Origin: Saccharospirillum mangrovi
GTDB lineage: Bacteria > Pseudomonadota > Gammaproteobacteria > Pseudomonadales > Natronospirillaceae
Assembly: GCF_003367315.1 (NCBI RefSeq)
Contig: NZ_CP031415.1
Coordinates: forward strand, 2,726,001-2,790,000
DNA length: 64,000 bases
Reading direction: 5' to 3'
In this document: one piece after another, positions 47,094-57,440 of the stretch
Numbering within the stretch: the stretch's first letter is position 1
Layout of the letters: every line of letters begins with the position of its first letter
Notes under the pieces: generated by a model
The model's database searches: none
Told to the model about the DNA's origin: nothing
What the model saw: the letters and a program-made list of their open reading frames with translations, nothing else
Made by a program: the position numbers and the translations under genes

Positions 47094-47404
47094 GCCTCGA
47101 CACCTTCGTCACCGATTCTTCCAACGCCCAGCCACAGCACAACGACACCTTCCAGGTCGATACATCCAAAGAACAACCGCAAACCCTGCGCGACAGCGTT
47201 GAAGTGGCGATGCGCAATTATTTTGCTCATCTGGAAGGCCAGGACGTGGCCAACGTTTACCAGATGGTGATGAGTGAAGTGGAAGCGCCGATGCTCGAAG
47301 CGGTGATGCGATTCTGCCGCGACAACCAGACCAAAGCCTCGAAAGTGCTCGGCCTCAACCGCGGCACCTTGCGTAAGAAACTCAAGCAATACGGCCTGCT
47401 GTAA
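47090..47404 (+). CDS. fis: DNA-binding protein Fis
   Basis: A 104-residue nucleoid protein. The C-terminal dimerisation and helix-turn-helix part (YQMVMSEVEAPMLEAVM ... NQTKASKVLGLNRGTLRKKLKQYGLL) is that of Fis. The N-terminal 40 residues are more variable and rich in Thr, Asp and Gln. It bends DNA and modulates rRNA and growth-linked promoters. Translationally coupled to dusB by a four-base overlap and ended by a terminator. Confidence 0.97.
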   Translation: MSLDTFVTDSSNAQPQHNDTFQVDTSKEQPQTLRDSVEVAMRNYFAHLEGQDVANVYQMVMSEVEAPMLEAVMRFCRDNQTKASKVLGLNRGTLRKKLKQYGLL

Positions 47405-47413
47405 GCGGCCACC

Positions 47414-47443
47414 AAGGCGACCTCCGGGTCGCCTTTCGTTTTT
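47414..47443 (+). terminator. Terminator after fis
   Basis: AAGGCGACC (47414-47422) pairs with GGTCGCCTT (47427-47435), followed by TCGTTTTT. It closes the dusB-fis operon. Confidence 0.9.
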
Positions 47444-47496
47444 CTGGCTTCCTGATTTTTTGACCAATCGATCGACTTTCCGCCCGTGAGGACCGC

Positions 47497-49077
47497 ATGA
47501 CCCTAGCCCCGCAACGTGCCCTGCTCAGTGTTTCCGACAAAACCGGCATTCTCGACTTCGCCCGCGCCCTGCATGAACGCGGCGTGGAACTGCTGTCCAC
47601 CGGCGGCACCCATCGCCTGCTCAGTGACGCTGACATTCCGGTGCGCGAAGTGTCGGATTACACCGGCTTTCCGGAAATGATGGCCGGCCGCGTGAAAACG
47701 CTGCACCCGAAAGTGCACGGCGGCATTCTGGGTCGGCGTGGCACCGACGATGCGGTGATGGCCGAACACGGCATCGCACCGATCGATCTGGTGGTGGTGA
47801 ATCTGTATCCGTTCGCGGCCACCATCGCCAAACCCGATTGCACACTGGGCGACGCCATCGAGAACATCGACATCGGCGGCCCGACCATGGTGCGTTCAGC
47901 GGCCAAGAACCACAAAGATGTCGCCATCGTCGTCAACAGCGGCGACTACGACACCCTGCTTGCCGAATGGGACGAAACCGGCGGGTTGAGTGCCGCCACC
48001 CGCTTCCGCCTGGCGCGTTCTGCGTTCGAACACACCGCTGCCTACGACGGCATGATTGCCAATTACCTGGGCAGCGTGGACGCCGAAACAGCGCCCGCCA
48101 GCGTACCGGCGCGTCGTGATTTCCCGAACACCTTCAACCAGCAATGGCAGTTGAAAGACGTGATGCGCTACGGCGAAAACCCGCATCAGAAAGCGGCGTT
48201 TTATGTCGATGCCGAACCGCTGGAAGCCAGCGTTGCCACCGCCCAAAGCCTGCAAGGCAAGGCGCTGAGCTACAACAACATCGCCGATACCGACGCCGCG
48301 CTGGAATGCGTCAAAGCCTTCAGCGCGCCGGCCTGTGTGATCGTCAAACACGCCAATCCGTGTGGCGTCGCCACTGGCGCCAACTTGCTCGACGCCTACA
48401 ACCGCGCGTTCCAGACCGACCCGACGTCGGCCTTTGGCGGCATCATCGCTTTCAACGGTGAGTTGGATGCGCAGACGGCCAAAGCCATTATCGAGCGCCA
48501 ATTTGTGGAAGTGATCATCGCGCCGTCGGTGTCGGCTGCCGCGGCTGAGATTGTTGCCAGCAAACCCAACGTGCGTTTGCTCGCCTGCGGCCAATGGCAA
48601 AACGCCGTCGCCGGTTTCGATTTCAAAAAGGTCAACGGTGGTTTGCTGGTGCAGGATCGCGACCTGGGTCGAATCAGCGCTGCTGAGTTGAAAGTGGTCA
48701 CCAAAATCGCCCCGACCGACGCCCAACTGGCCGATCTGCAATTCGCCTGGTCGGTCGCCAAGTTCGTTAAGTCGAACGCCATCGTTTACGCCCGCGACGG
48801 CCAGACCATTGGCGTCGGTGCCGGCCAGATGAGCCGCGTCTACAGCGCCAAGATCGCTGGCATCAAAGCCGCCGATGAAGGCCTGGAAATCGCCGGTTCT
48901 GTGATGGCGTCCGACGCCTTCTTCCCGTTCCGCGACGGCCTCGACCAGGCGGCGGAGATGGGCGTTAAAGCCGTCATTCAACCGGGCGGCAGCATGCGTG
49001 ACGACGAAGTCATTGCCGCTGCCGACGAGCACGGCATCGCCATGGTATTCACCGGCATGCGCCACTTCCGCCACTGA
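47497..49077 (+). CDS. purH: Bifunctional AICAR transformylase / IMP cyclohydrolase
   Basis: A 526-residue enzyme for the last two steps of IMP synthesis. The N-terminal MGS-like cyclohydrolase domain (about 1-195) has SDKTGI and [13 protein letters not shown]. The transformylase domain carries [17 protein letters not shown] and the C-terminal [16 protein letters not shown] precedes the ATG. purD follows after 15 bases, the usual purHD operon behind fis. Confidence 0.98.
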   Translation: MTLAPQRALLSVSDKTGILDFARALHERGVELLSTGGTHRLLSDADIPVREVSDYTGFPEMMAGRVKTLHPKVHGGILGRRGTDDAVMAEHGIAPIDLVVVNLYPFAATIAKPDCTLGDAIENIDIGGPTMVRSAAKNHKDVAIVVNSGDYDTLLAEWDETGGLSAATRFRLARSAFEHTAAYDGMIANYLGSVDAETAPASVPARRDFPNTFNQQWQLKDVMRYGENPHQKAAFYVDAEPLEASVATAQSLQGKALSYNNIADTDAALECVKAFSAPACVIVKHANPCGVATGANLLDAYNRAFQTDPTSAFGGIIAFNGELDAQTAKAIIERQFVEVIIAPSVSAAAAEIVASKPNVRLLACGQWQNAVAGFDFKKVNGGLLVQDRDLGRISAAELKVVTKIAPTDAQLADLQFAWSVAKFVKSNAIVYARDGQTIGVGAGQMSRVYSAKIAGIKAADEGLEIAGSVMASDAFFPFRDGLDQAAEMGVKAVIQPGGSMRDDEVIAAADEHGIAMVFTGMRHFRH

Positions 49078-49092
49078 TCCGGAGACTGAAAC

Positions 49093-50382
49093 ATGAAGGT
49101 TCTGATTATTGGCAACGGCGGTCGCGAACACGCTCTTGCCTGGAAAGCGGCGCAAAGCCCGGCCGTTGAGCGCGTCTTTGTCGCGCCCGGCAACCCCGGC
49201 ACCGCTAGCGAGCCGGGCATCGAAAACGTGGCTATTGGCGTCACCGATCTCGATGCGTTGGCTGACTTTGCGCAAGCCAACGACATCGAACTGACCATCG
49301 TCGGCCCGGAAGCGCCGTTGGTGATTGGCGTGGTGGATCTGTTCGAATCGCGCGGTCTGAAAATTCTCGGCCCGACTCAAGCCGCCGCCCAACTGGAAGG
49401 CTCCAAAGCCTTCACCAAGGACTTTCTGGCGCGGCACAACATTCCAACCGCCTTCTATGGCGTGTTCACCGACGCAGCCGAAGCCAAGGCCTACGTCGCC
49501 GAGAAAGGCGCGCCCATTGTCGTCAAAGCCGACGGGTTGGCGGCGGGCAAAGGCGTGATCGTCGCTCAGACCGAAGCCGAAGCCTGCGCTGCCATCGACG
49601 ACATGCTGGCGGGCAATAAATTCGGCGACGCCGGTTCACGTGTGGTGGTCGAGGAATTTCTGGTCGGCGAAGAAGCCAGCTTTATTGTGCTGGTCGACGG
49701 CCTCGATGTCGTGCCGTTCGCTTCGTCACAGGATCACAAAGCGCGCGACAACGGCGATACCGGCCCGAACACCGGCGGCATGGGCGCTTACTCGCCCGCG
49801 CCGGTCGTGACCGAGACGCTGCACCAACGCATTCTCGATGAAGTGATTTATCCGACCGTGCGTGGCATGCAGGCCGAGGGCAATCGTTATCGCGGCTTCC
49901 TCTACGCTGGCATCATGGTCGCGCCCGACGGCACGCCCAAGGTGCTGGAATACAACTGCCGTTTTGGCGACCCGGAAACCCAGCCGATTATGCTGCGCTT
50001 GCAGTCCGATCTGGTGGAGCTGTGTCTGGCGGCCGTCGAAGGTCGGCTGGCCGGTATGCGCACCGACTGGGATCCGCGCCCGGCATTGGGTGTGGTTCTG
50101 GCGGCCGGCGGCTACCCGAACGATTACCGCAAAGGCGATGTGATTCGGGGTCTGGACGCGAATTTTGCCGCCGACACCAAAGTTTTCCAGGCCGGCACCG
50201 CCACCAACGCCGATGGTCAGGTTGTCACCCAGGGCGGCCGGGTGTTGTGTGTGACTGCGCTGGGCGACAGCGTTGGCGCGGCGCAACAGGCGGCCTATCA
50301 AGCCGCTCGTCTGATCGACTGGCCGGATTACTTCTACCGCACCGACATTGGTCATCGCGCCATCAACCGCCGCAGTAACTGA
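49093..50382 (+). CDS. purD: Phosphoribosylamine-glycine ligase
   Basis: A 429-residue ATP-grasp ligase for the second step of purine synthesis. It begins [18 protein letters not shown] and carries [42 protein letters not shown] and [12 protein letters not shown] precedes the ATG. It closes the purHD operon; a sensor-kinase gene follows after 85 bases. Confidence 0.97.
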   Translation: MKVLIIGNGGREHALAWKAAQSPAVERVFVAPGNPGTASEPGIENVAIGVTDLDALADFAQANDIELTIVGPEAPLVIGVVDLFESRGLKILGPTQAAAQLEGSKAFTKDFLARHNIPTAFYGVFTDAAEAKAYVAEKGAPIVVKADGLAAGKGVIVAQTEAEACAAIDDMLAGNKFGDAGSRVVVEEFLVGEEASFIVLVDGLDVVPFASSQDHKARDNGDTGPNTGGMGAYSPAPVVTETLHQRILDEVIYPTVRGMQAEGNRYRGFLYAGIMVAPDGTPKVLEYNCRFGDPETQPIMLRLQSDLVELCLAAVEGRLAGMRTDWDPRPALGVVLAAGGYPNDYRKGDVIRGLDANFAADTKVFQAGTATNADGQVVTQGGRVLCVTALGDSVGAAQQAAYQAARLIDWPDYFYRTDIGHRAINRRSN

Positions 50383-50467
50383 CCGGCTGGACGGGCAGGC
50401 CGCTCGCCAGTTGGGGCGGCTGTAACAGGACGTTATACTCGCTCGACACCGTTCGAGAGACTTGCCC

Positions 50468-52837
50468 ATGCGCCATCACGCTCCCACCGCCCGCCGTTTG
50501 TTGGCCGTACTCTGGCTGCTGTTGATGACGGGCGCGGCGTTGGCCGATCCGGTGTTGCTGAATCAGGAACGCTACCGGCTGAACATTCTGATGGACGCCG
50601 ACTACCTCGACGACCCGGGCAACACGCTGCAACTGGCCGATTTGCTCGACGACGAGATGGCCAACCGCTTTACCCCGGTCCACCAGAACATTCTCCGCAA
50701 CGGCATCTTCGACGGCAGCCACTGGTTGCGATTGAGCCTGACCAACCCAGACGGCCAGCCGCAATCGGTCAACTTTCTGGTGGAAAGCCACGCCAATCAC
50801 ACCATCGAACTGTATTACCCGGATGTCGACGGCCACTACCAAAGCGTTCGTTCCGGCGCGGCCGTTGCGCTGGCCGACCGGCCCGAACCGCTCGGCACCT
50901 ATGTATTGCCGATGTCGTTGCTCGCTGGCACGCACACGCTCTATCTCCGTCTGGCATCACAAGATCCACTCAACACCCAACTCTGGTTGATGGACCGCGC
51001 CACTTTGCAGGCGTCGCTCGGCATCAATCTGGGATTGCACACCGCTTTATTGGCGTTGCAGCTGTTGGGGCTCGGGTTCGTGTTAGTCGCCTTGGTGCGT
51101 TATCCGCACCCGGCACTCGGCTGGGCTACGGTGTTCGGCGTTGGCCTGACCCTGCTTTGCGCCGGCTGGAACGGCCTGGCGTCCGCGCTGCTGCCGCACT
51201 GGGCGTTTGTCGACATTGGTGCTCGCAACACCGGCGGCATTCTCGGCTTATTAGGCCTGACCGGCTTGGTGGTGCAATCACGCCAGGAACACTTCAGTCG
51301 TTGGCTGAAAGAAACGTTGCGCTGGGTGCTGCGCGGCCTGTTTCTAATGACCGCCATCGCGCTGATGCCGATGACGCGCGGACTCGGTGGCGTCTTGCTG
51401 CTGATGGCGCCGCCAGCACTTATCGCCTTGTCGCTGGGCTGGCTGTACCGCCGTCAGACAAACCTGCGCTACGAATATTGGACGCTGGCCGGCATGGTGT
51501 TCTCGGTACTGGTGTTTTTGTTAATCGTTGGTTCCAGCGCGGGTTTGCTGCTCAGCGTTTCGACCAATGCGCTGTTGCTGCATCTGGCGGCGGTGACCGC
51601 CAGCTGGATCATTTTGCGTGCGGCCTATCATCGCGCCCGTTATCGCGATGCCAATCTGGTCGCCAACAGTCTGAATTTGCCCGTGCTGCACTGGCCGCTG
51701 ATGCGCAAGCTCAATCATGAAATGCGCGGTCCGATCAACGGAGTGCTCGGCATGGCCGAATTGCTGCAAGACACCAGCCTGTCGGCGCATCAACAGGAAT
51801 ACGTCAACACCATGCAGGCGGCGGGTTTTTCACTGCTGCGCCAGGCGGATCAACTGCAGAATCTGGTACGCATCGGCTTGAATCGACTGCCTGAGAGCAA
51901 GGATGAATTCGACCTCTACGATTTGCTCGAAGACGCAGTTCAGCCCTATTCCCGCCTGGCACACGCCAAACAACTGGAATTGGTGATGGACGTGGCGCCG
52001 GAACTGCCCAGTCGGTATCGCGGCAACGCCCAGATCATCACTCAGATTCTGTCGAACCTACTCGACAATGCGCTGGCTTACACCGAAAACGGGGAAGTGC
52101 TGGTGCAGGTAAAACCCTGGACCGGACACCGCATTCGCTTCATCGTGACCGACACCGGACCGGGCCTGCCCAAGGAACGCAAAGACAGCCTGTTCGATTT
52201 TCCCACCTCGTTTGAAGACAGCGTTTTGTCGCCACGCGAAGTCTATCTTGGGCTGCCAATCACCCGAGTACTGGTGGGCTTACTCAACGGCCAGCTGTCG
52301 TATTCCAGCGAACTGCGCATTGGCTCCACGTTCTGGGTGGATTTGCCGATCCCTGAAGTCACCGACAGCGACGAAGCCAATGCCCAGACCTCTGGCGATC
52401 TGGCCGACATCCGCCTGATGGTAGTGGACGACAACCTGACCTGTCGCAAAGTCATCGAACACCTGGGCAAGAGCTGGGGCATGGATGTGTTGACGGTCAG
52501 CAACGGCCAATCGGCGCTCGCCAATTTGCACAACGAATATCACAAGGGCACGCCCATCGACGTGCTGGTGCTCGACCAGAACATGCCGTCGATGACCGGC
52601 ACCGAACTGGCCGAACGTCTGCGCAGCGACGAAGCCCTGAACCGCGACATTCTGATCATTATGTTGACTGGGGTTGATGTCGGTCAGGTCGAACTTGACG
52701 AGAGCCGACTTAATATTCAGTACCTGTTGACCAAACCGGTTTCCGGGCGAGCGCTCAAGCAAACGCTGATGCAAGCCCTGCCAGACATCCTGCACAATCG
52801 GGAAAATCACCATGCCAAGAAATCTCTCTTTTTCTGA
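50468..52837 (+). CDS. Hybrid sensor histidine kinase with 7TMR-DISM sensor, second copy
   Basis: A 789-residue membrane protein with the same plan as the kinase at 4088: signal peptide (about 1-27), periplasmic DISMED2-like domain, about seven membrane helices (roughly 180-390), HisKA with His417 in LNHEMRGPING, HATPase and a receiver with Asp703 (LVLDQNMP). The N box (NLLDNALAYTENG) and DTGPGLP are present, but the usual GLGL box reads YLGLPI, so ATP handling may be altered. The last 26 bases overlap the start of coq7, which suggests translational coupling. A TTG six bases before the ATG is an alternative start. Confidence 0.9.
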   Translation: MRHHAPTARRLLAVLWLLLMTGAALADPVLLNQERYRLNILMDADYLDDPGNTLQLADLLDDEMANRFTPVHQNILRNGIFDGSHWLRLSLTNPDGQPQSVNFLVESHANHTIELYYPDVDGHYQSVRSGAAVALADRPEPLGTYVLPMSLLAGTHTLYLRLASQDPLNTQLWLMDRATLQASLGINLGLHTALLALQLLGLGFVLVALVRYPHPALGWATVFGVGLTLLCAGWNGLASALLPHWAFVDIGARNTGGILGLLGLTGLVVQSRQEHFSRWLKETLRWVLRGLFLMTAIALMPMTRGLGGVLLLMAPPALIALSLGWLYRRQTNLRYEYWTLAGMVFSVLVFLLIVGSSAGLLLSVSTNALLLHLAAVTASWIILRAAYHRARYRDANLVANSLNLPVLHWPLMRKLNHEMRGPINGVLGMAELLQDTSLSAHQQEYVNTMQAAGFSLLRQADQLQNLVRIGLNRLPESKDEFDLYDLLEDAVQPYSRLAHAKQLELVMDVAPELPSRYRGNAQIITQILSNLLDNALAYTENGEVLVQVKPWTGHRIRFIVTDTGPGLPKERKDSLFDFPTSFEDSVLSPREVYLGLPITRVLVGLLNGQLSYSSELRIGSTFWVDLPIPEVTDSDEANAQTSGDLADIRLMVVDDNLTCRKVIEHLGKSWGMDVLTVSNGQSALANLHNEYHKGTPIDVLVLDQNMPSMTGTELAERLRSDEALNRDILIIMLTGVDVGQVELDESRLNIQYLLTKPVSGRALKQTLMQALPDILHNRENHHAKKSLFF

Positions 52838-53453
52838 TCGCCTGTTCGACAAGCTCGATAACGCGCTGAAAACACTGACGCCCGGCGCGGTTGGTGCGGC
52901 CCATCCGTCGCCGGGCCGCGATCACCAGGCGCCCGATCTCAGTGACGACGAACGCCGGCACTTTGCCGGTCTGATGCGCATCAATCACACCGGCGAAGTC
53001 TGTGCTCAAGCGTTGTATCAAGGTCAGGCGACGACAGCGCGCTTACCGGAAGTCCGCGAATCCATGCAACAGGCCGCCGATGAAGAACTCGATCACCTGG
53101 CCTGGTGTGAACAGCGCGTCAACGAACTGGGCGGGCGTACCAGTCTGCTGAATCCGCTGTTTTATGCGTTGTCGTTCGCGCTCGGTGCCGGCGCTGGAAT
53201 CGCAGGAGACCGCTGGTCGCTGGGGTTTGTCGCCGCCACCGAAGATCAGGTCAGTGGGCATTTACGCGATCACTTGCAACAGATCGGTCAACGCGACCTG
53301 CGCAGTCGCGCCATTTTGAAACAGATGTTGGAAGATGAAGAACGCCATTCACACAACGCCATTGCAGCGGGCGGACAAGTTTTTCCGGAGCCGGTTAAAC
53401 AGTTTATGACGGCAATTTCAAAGGTCATGACGCGCAGCGTCTATCGGGTGTAA
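52812..53453 (+). CDS. coq7: Demethoxyubiquinone hydroxylase Coq7
   Basis: A 213-residue di-iron monooxygenase that adds the last hydroxyl in ubiquinone synthesis; it replaces the flavoenzyme UbiF in Pseudomonas-like bacteria. The iron ligands are visible as NHTGEVCAQALYQGQ, EELDHLAW, ATEDQVSGH and EDEERHSHNA. The start lies inside the end of the upstream kinase gene (26-base overlap). Ends near a hairpin shared with the convergent CYTH gene. Confidence 0.95.
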   Translation: MPRNLSFSDRLFDKLDNALKTLTPGAVGAAHPSPGRDHQAPDLSDDERRHFAGLMRINHTGEVCAQALYQGQATTARLPEVRESMQQAADEELDHLAWCEQRVNELGGRTSLLNPLFYALSFALGAGAGIAGDRWSLGFVAATEDQVSGHLRDHLQQIGQRDLRSRAILKQMLEDEERHSHNAIAAGGQVFPEPVKQFMTAISKVMTRSVYRV

Positions 53454-53473
53454 CGGGAAAAACAGCGGGCAAG

Positions 53474-53507
53474 AAAAACGGGAGGCGCCTAACAGCAGCC
53501 TCCCGTT
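53474..53507 (-). terminator. Terminator between coq7 and CYTH gene
   Basis: AACGGGAGGC (53477-53486) pairs with GCCTCCCGTT (53498-53507). On the minus strand it is followed by five T residues, so it mainly serves the CYTH gene; it may also help end coq7 transcripts. Confidence 0.8.
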
Positions 53508-53526
53508 CGCTAGTACAGATCAGAAA

Positions 53527-54999
53527 TCAGGCGCGGCTCGGAACCACTTCGCGGGATTCGAACAACCGACCGGCCAACTGCTTAATGTCACGCAGCAACA
53601 CCGGCTTGGAACGAGTCCAGGAATAAACGGACGCCTGTTGCTCCATCGGCAATTCATCCAACCACTCGCGCAAACGGCTGACCACATCGATGGCCGACAG
53701 TTTGGACAAATTGTCTTCCAGCGCCTGCAACTCTTCCTGATAGTGATTCAACTGTTCGCCATACAGCGAATTGAAGTATTGGCACAGCATCAACAGTCGA
53801 TGCACCGCCGGGTACTGCGTCAACGCATGGCTGGCGCTGCCGGCAAACTGCTCCGGATTAAAAGCCTGCCAGGCCGATGACAACGAACGATCCAAGCCAT
53901 CGCTGACTGCTTCTTCGCTGGCACGACGGTGCTGTTCCGTTTGTTGTGAACGCCAGGCGCGGGTATGCAACCAGCAGGTCATAGACATCAGGGTGTGACC
54001 AAAACGCGGGTTCCGTGCCAGCGATTCAATGCCGTTCAACGCACGCATGGCTTTGGCCTGCTGCAAACTGACAGCAATGTTTTCCGGCTCGCTGCGAGCA
54101 TCACGACTCAGTGCAAAACACGCCGGCCACCAGGACACCAACGGGCGAATGGCCTCTTCCAGCCAGATAACCCAGGCAGTAAACCGCTGGCTGTGTTCGG
54201 CAGGCAGAATACCGGCAAACCATTCCATTTCAGTCTGGATGTTACCAAGTGTGACCAGCAACGCTTGCAGATGACGCCATTGCTGGCTGATCCAGAACAG
54301 ATCCCAATGCGATTGCAGACGTTCCAGTTCGTAACCCATCAAGGCGCAAAAAGCACTTTCCATACTTTGCTGCGCAACGATGGCGGGCAGCGGAACATTC
54401 AAAGAGGCATTGCCGTCGAGCAAGCGATAGCCACGTTCCGCCTTGGAAAGATCAGACGGCACCAAAGGCACGCTTTCAGTCAATTTCATCGCCAGATCGA
54501 GCAGTGACGGCAGTTCACCGCTTTTCAATTCCAGTTCCACTTCACTGATCGGTTGCTGCTGGGTTTCGGTCAGAATTTTGCCTTCATCCAGCACCACTTC
54601 GATTTCAGCACCCAGGTGCGTCACCATCCAACGGTGGCGGTGGAAGTGGGTGGCAAACAGCGGTTGCAGATCGGATTCTTTCAATCCAGCGGGTAATTGG
54701 TCGGCGGGCAATAACGACAAATCCAACGAACCATCGGGACGTTCGTTTTCCCATTCATCGCGCTGATGCAAACCGCCAACGTTAGAGCCGCGGGTTTTCA
54801 GAGTCTGCACCCAATGATCGCCAGCCTTGCGCAAACGCAATGCGGAACCGGCTTTGGTTAAACGTTGATCAGCGGTGTCGTAATAGCGGTTTTCCAGATG
54901 CCGCGACCGGCTGTCCAATGCAGCCAAAATCGGGTGGGCTTTAAAAGCCGCTGTCGCATCCGATTGGATGCTCAATTTCAGTTCGATTTCCTGGCCCAT
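53527..54999 (-). CDS. CYTH (and divergent CHAD-like) domain protein, probable inorganic triphosphatase
   Basis: A 490-residue cytoplasmic protein. The N-terminal CYTH domain (about 1-200) has the ExExK signature (EIELKL), YYDT, LRLRK and VVLDEGKI...VELELKSG, the metal- and phosphate-binding tunnel of triphosphatases such as YgiF. The rest is a helical domain that fits a divergent CHAD domain, thought to bind polyphosphate. Likely activity is hydrolysis of inorganic triphosphate. Followed by a terminator. Confidence 0.87.
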   Translation of the reverse strand: MGQEIELKLSIQSDATAAFKAHPILAALDSRSRHLENRYYDTADQRLTKAGSALRLRKAGDHWVQTLKTRGSNVGGLHQRDEWENERPDGSLDLSLLPADQLPAGLKESDLQPLFATHFHRHRWMVTHLGAEIEVVLDEGKILTETQQQPISEVELELKSGELPSLLDLAMKLTESVPLVPSDLSKAERGYRLLDGNASLNVPLPAIVAQQSMESAFCALMGYELERLQSHWDLFWISQQWRHLQALLVTLGNIQTEMEWFAGILPAEHSQRFTAWVIWLEEAIRPLVSWWPACFALSRDARSEPENIAVSLQQAKAMRALNGIESLARNPRFGHTLMSMTCWLHTRAWRSQQTEQHRRASEEAVSDGLDRSLSSAWQAFNPEQFAGSASHALTQYPAVHRLLMLCQYFNSLYGEQLNHYQEELQALEDNLSKLSAIDVVSRLREWLDELPMEQQASVYSWTRSKPVLLRDIKQLAGRLFESREVVPSRA

Positions 55000-55166
55000 A
55001 GGACGGTTCGCTCCACAATGGCTTATCGTTATTATCAGTTGCCCTGCGGCGGCAGTTGCTTCCGCTCGAGGTCAGTTGCTCAGTTTACCTGCCAAACCGG
55101 GCGGGTCCACCACGGTTTGGCGATTTGGATCACACTTTACTTCGAATGTCAGGGTTTTGTCAGCCC

Positions 55167-55976
55167 TTATACCGGTCCAGGCCCATTACTCATGTTGCGT
55201 GAGTAGAAAATCTCCTGCATTTCACGCCACAACGCCCGCATGATGTGTTCCCGCTCGGTTGCCGGAAATTCATCAACACCGCTGCCAAACAAATAGTTGT
55301 CCAGCTGAAAATCCTTCAACAACATCTTGGTGTGGAAAATGTTTTCCTGATAGATGTTGACGTCGATCATTTCATAGGCCGCCTTCGTATCTTCGGCCAG
55401 ATAATTCTGAATCGAATTAATCTCGTGATCGATGTAGTGCTTACGGCCGTCAACGTCACGGGTAAAACCGCGCACCCGGTAGTCCATGGTGACGATGTCG
55501 CTGTCAAACGAATGAATTAAAAAGTTGAGTGCTTTGAGCGGCGAAATGACACCACAAGTGCTGACATCGATGTCCGCCCGAAAGGTGGAAATACCATTGT
55601 CCGGATGACTTTCCGGATAGGTATGTACCGTGATGTGACTCTTATCCAGATGTCCAACAACGGTACTCGGTATGGGGCCCGGTGAGGCTTCCGCGTGATC
55701 TTCTTCATTACCCACCGGATGCTCGGAAATCAAAATGGTGACACTCGCGCCGTGCGGCTCGTAATCCTGGCGGGCGACGTTCAGCACATTGGCACCAATG
55801 ATTTCTGTGACGCGCGTTAAAATGTCGGTCAAACGATCCGCGTTATACACCTCGTCAATGTAGGCGATGTATTCCTTTTGGTGCTGTTCCGTCTTGGCGT
55901 AATTGATGTCGTAAATATTAAAGCTGAGCGACTTGGTCAGATTGTTAAAGCCATGCAAACGTAATTCGTCGTTCAT
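55167..55976 (-). CDS. speD: S-adenosylmethionine decarboxylase proenzyme (class 1A)
   Basis: A 269-residue pyruvoyl enzyme that supplies aminopropyl groups for spermidine. The self-cleavage site is [17 protein letters not shown], where the Ser of KSH becomes the pyruvoyl group. Length and sequence match the enteric/Pseudomonas type. GGGGAG lies nine bases before the ATG at 55976; a TTG one codon earlier is an alternative. speE is not adjacent. Confidence 0.96.
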   Translation of the reverse strand: MNDELRLHGFNNLTKSLSFNIYDINYAKTEQHQKEYIAYIDEVYNADRLTDILTRVTEIIGANVLNVARQDYEPHGASVTILISEHPVGNEEDHAEASPGPIPSTVVGHLDKSHITVHTYPESHPDNGISTFRADIDVSTCGVISPLKALNFLIHSFDSDIVTMDYRVRGFTRDVDGRKHYIDHEINSIQNYLAEDTKAAYEMIDVNIYQENIFHTKMLLKDFQLDNYLFGSGVDEFPATEREHIMRALWREMQEIFYSRNMSNGPGPV

Positions 55977-56050
55977 CAATTAATACTCCCCAAAAACCGA
56001 GACGGTGGTCAGAAAACAACCACCGGCGACATCGTTCCAGTACACCTTGA

Positions 56051-56470
56051 TCAAAGCTCAACCACCTCATAGCTGTGAGTTATTTCGACACCACCTTTTT
56101 CCAGCATCAACGATGCCGAACAATATTTTTCCGCAGACAATTTGACCGCTCGTTCAACCATATTTGGTTTCAGATCATGGCCGCTGACGATGAAATGTAC
56201 ATGAATGCGCGTGAACACCGCCGGAATGGTGTCGGCACGCTCGGCTTGTAATTGCGCCTGACAATCAACCACATCCTGACGGCCTTTGCGCAAAATATCG
56301 ACCACGTCATAACTGGTGCAGCCACCGAGTCCGCACAGCACCAGTTCCATCGGACTCGGGCCGCGGCTGTCACCGCCGTCTTTAGCAGCCCCATCAACAA
56401 AACCGTGATGGCCGCTGTCCGATACATACTCGAAGGCCTTGTCACCGGCCCAATGAATAGTTGCCTTCAA
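56051..56470 (-). CDS. OsmC-family peroxiredoxin-like protein
   Basis: A 139-residue OsmC/Ohr-fold protein. The two redox Cys sit in LCGLGGCTSYDVVDIL (second Cys, about residue 51) and EKYCSASLM (about 117). It resembles the YhfA-type branch found beside crp in many gammaproteobacteria, and here too it is divergent from crp. Probable role: thiol-dependent reduction of organic hydroperoxides, though this branch is poorly studied. Confidence 0.9.
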   Translation of the reverse strand: MKATIHWAGDKAFEYVSDSGHHGFVDGAAKDGGDSRGPSPMELVLCGLGGCTSYDVVDILRKGRQDVVDCQAQLQAERADTIPAVFTRIHVHFIVSGHDLKPNMVERAVKLSAEKYCSASLMLEKGGVEITHSYEVVEL

Positions 56471-56726
56471 TTTTCATTTTCTCCATTGTTGATAGCTCTT
56501 GGCGTCGGCGAAGATTACCACAGCGCCGGGGTCGGGCAGGACCGCCATCACACAAATTCGTTCCGGTCGTAGCCAGATGCGGACCCATCGCCCATAATGA
56601 CTAAATCTGCGCCGCTATTGGCGCGCCATACAGCCTGGATCGGCCATTGGCGGTCGCTCTTAAGGACAACAGCCCCGGTCAGAATGCGGTCGCCCGGGCC
56701 ATACGAAAACAGGATCGACTCGTACT

Positions 56727-57374
56727 ATGGTCAGACAGCCACTCGAACATACTCATCTCGATTATTTCCTGTCGCAATGCCACCGCCGACGTTATCCCTC
56801 CAAGACCACGCTGATTTACGCTGGCGACAAGAGCGATTCGCTGTTCTATATCATCAAAGGCACCGTCTCGGTCATCATCGAAGACGACGACGGTCGTGAA
56901 ATGATCATGACCTACCTGAACACTGGCGACTTCTTCGGTGAGCTGGGTTTGTTCGACAACCTGGATTCGCGCTCGGCCTGGGTCAAGACCAAGACCGAAT
57001 GTGAAATCGCCGAAATCTCCTATAACAAATTCCGTGAAATCACTCAGGACGACGCTCGCATCCTGTATTTTATCGGCGAGCAAATGGCCAGCCGCTTGCG
57101 CGCCACCACCCGCAAAGTGGGCGATCTGGCGTTCCTGGATGTTACCGGCCGCGTCGCCCGCACCTTGCTCGATCTGTGTCACCAACCCGATGCCATGACT
57201 CACCCGGAAGGTATGCAGATCAAAATCACCCGCCAGGAAATCGGCCGCATCGTTGGCTGTTCCCGTGAAATGGTCGGTCGAGTACTGAAGAATCTCGAAG
57301 AGCAAGGCTTGGTTAATGTCAAAGGCAAGACCATGGTGGTGTTCGGTTCGCGCGAATTCTTCCAGCAACGCTGA
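56727..57374 (+). CDS. crp: cAMP receptor protein (CRP/Vfr)
   Basis: A 215-residue cAMP-binding regulator of Vfr size. The cNMP domain (about 10-125) has [11 protein letters not shown] and the phosphate-binding [13 protein letters not shown]; the C-terminal winged helix has [21 protein letters not shown], where RE..GR matches the CRP recognition helix. A global regulator of carbon use and, in Pseudomonas, virulence. It ends at a hairpin that also covers the argA ribosome site. Confidence 0.96.
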   Translation: MVRQPLEHTHLDYFLSQCHRRRYPSKTTLIYAGDKSDSLFYIIKGTVSVIIEDDDGREMIMTYLNTGDFFGELGLFDNLDSRSAWVKTKTECEIAEISYNKFREITQDDARILYFIGEQMASRLRATTRKVGDLAFLDVTGRVARTLLDLCHQPDAMTHPEGMQIKITRQEIGRIVGCSREMVGRVLKNLEEQGLVNVKGKTMVVFGSREFFQQR

Positions 57375-57414
57375 CGTTGGCGTTTCCCTAGTCCTCACGG
57401 AATTCGTTATCATG

Positions 57415-57438
57415 GGCCTCCACACTGGAGGCCTTTTT
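57415..57438 (+). terminator. Terminator after crp whose 3' arm carries the argA Shine-Dalgarno
   Basis: GGCCTCC (57415-57421), loop ACACT, GGAGGCC (57427-57433), then T5 (57434-57438). The GGAGG in the 3' arm is nine bases from the argA TTG (57441). Any transcript that reads through folds the ribosome site into the stem, so crp read-through would not express argA. See findings. Confidence 0.85.
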
Positions 57439-57440
57439 CC

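Noticed and set aside
47896-49437. 513-codon open frame antisense to purH and purD
   Set aside because: It spans two conserved genes and their junction and has no recognisable protein pattern. The same holds for the frames antisense to accC (42405-43493) and to the diguanylate cyclase (14603-15733).
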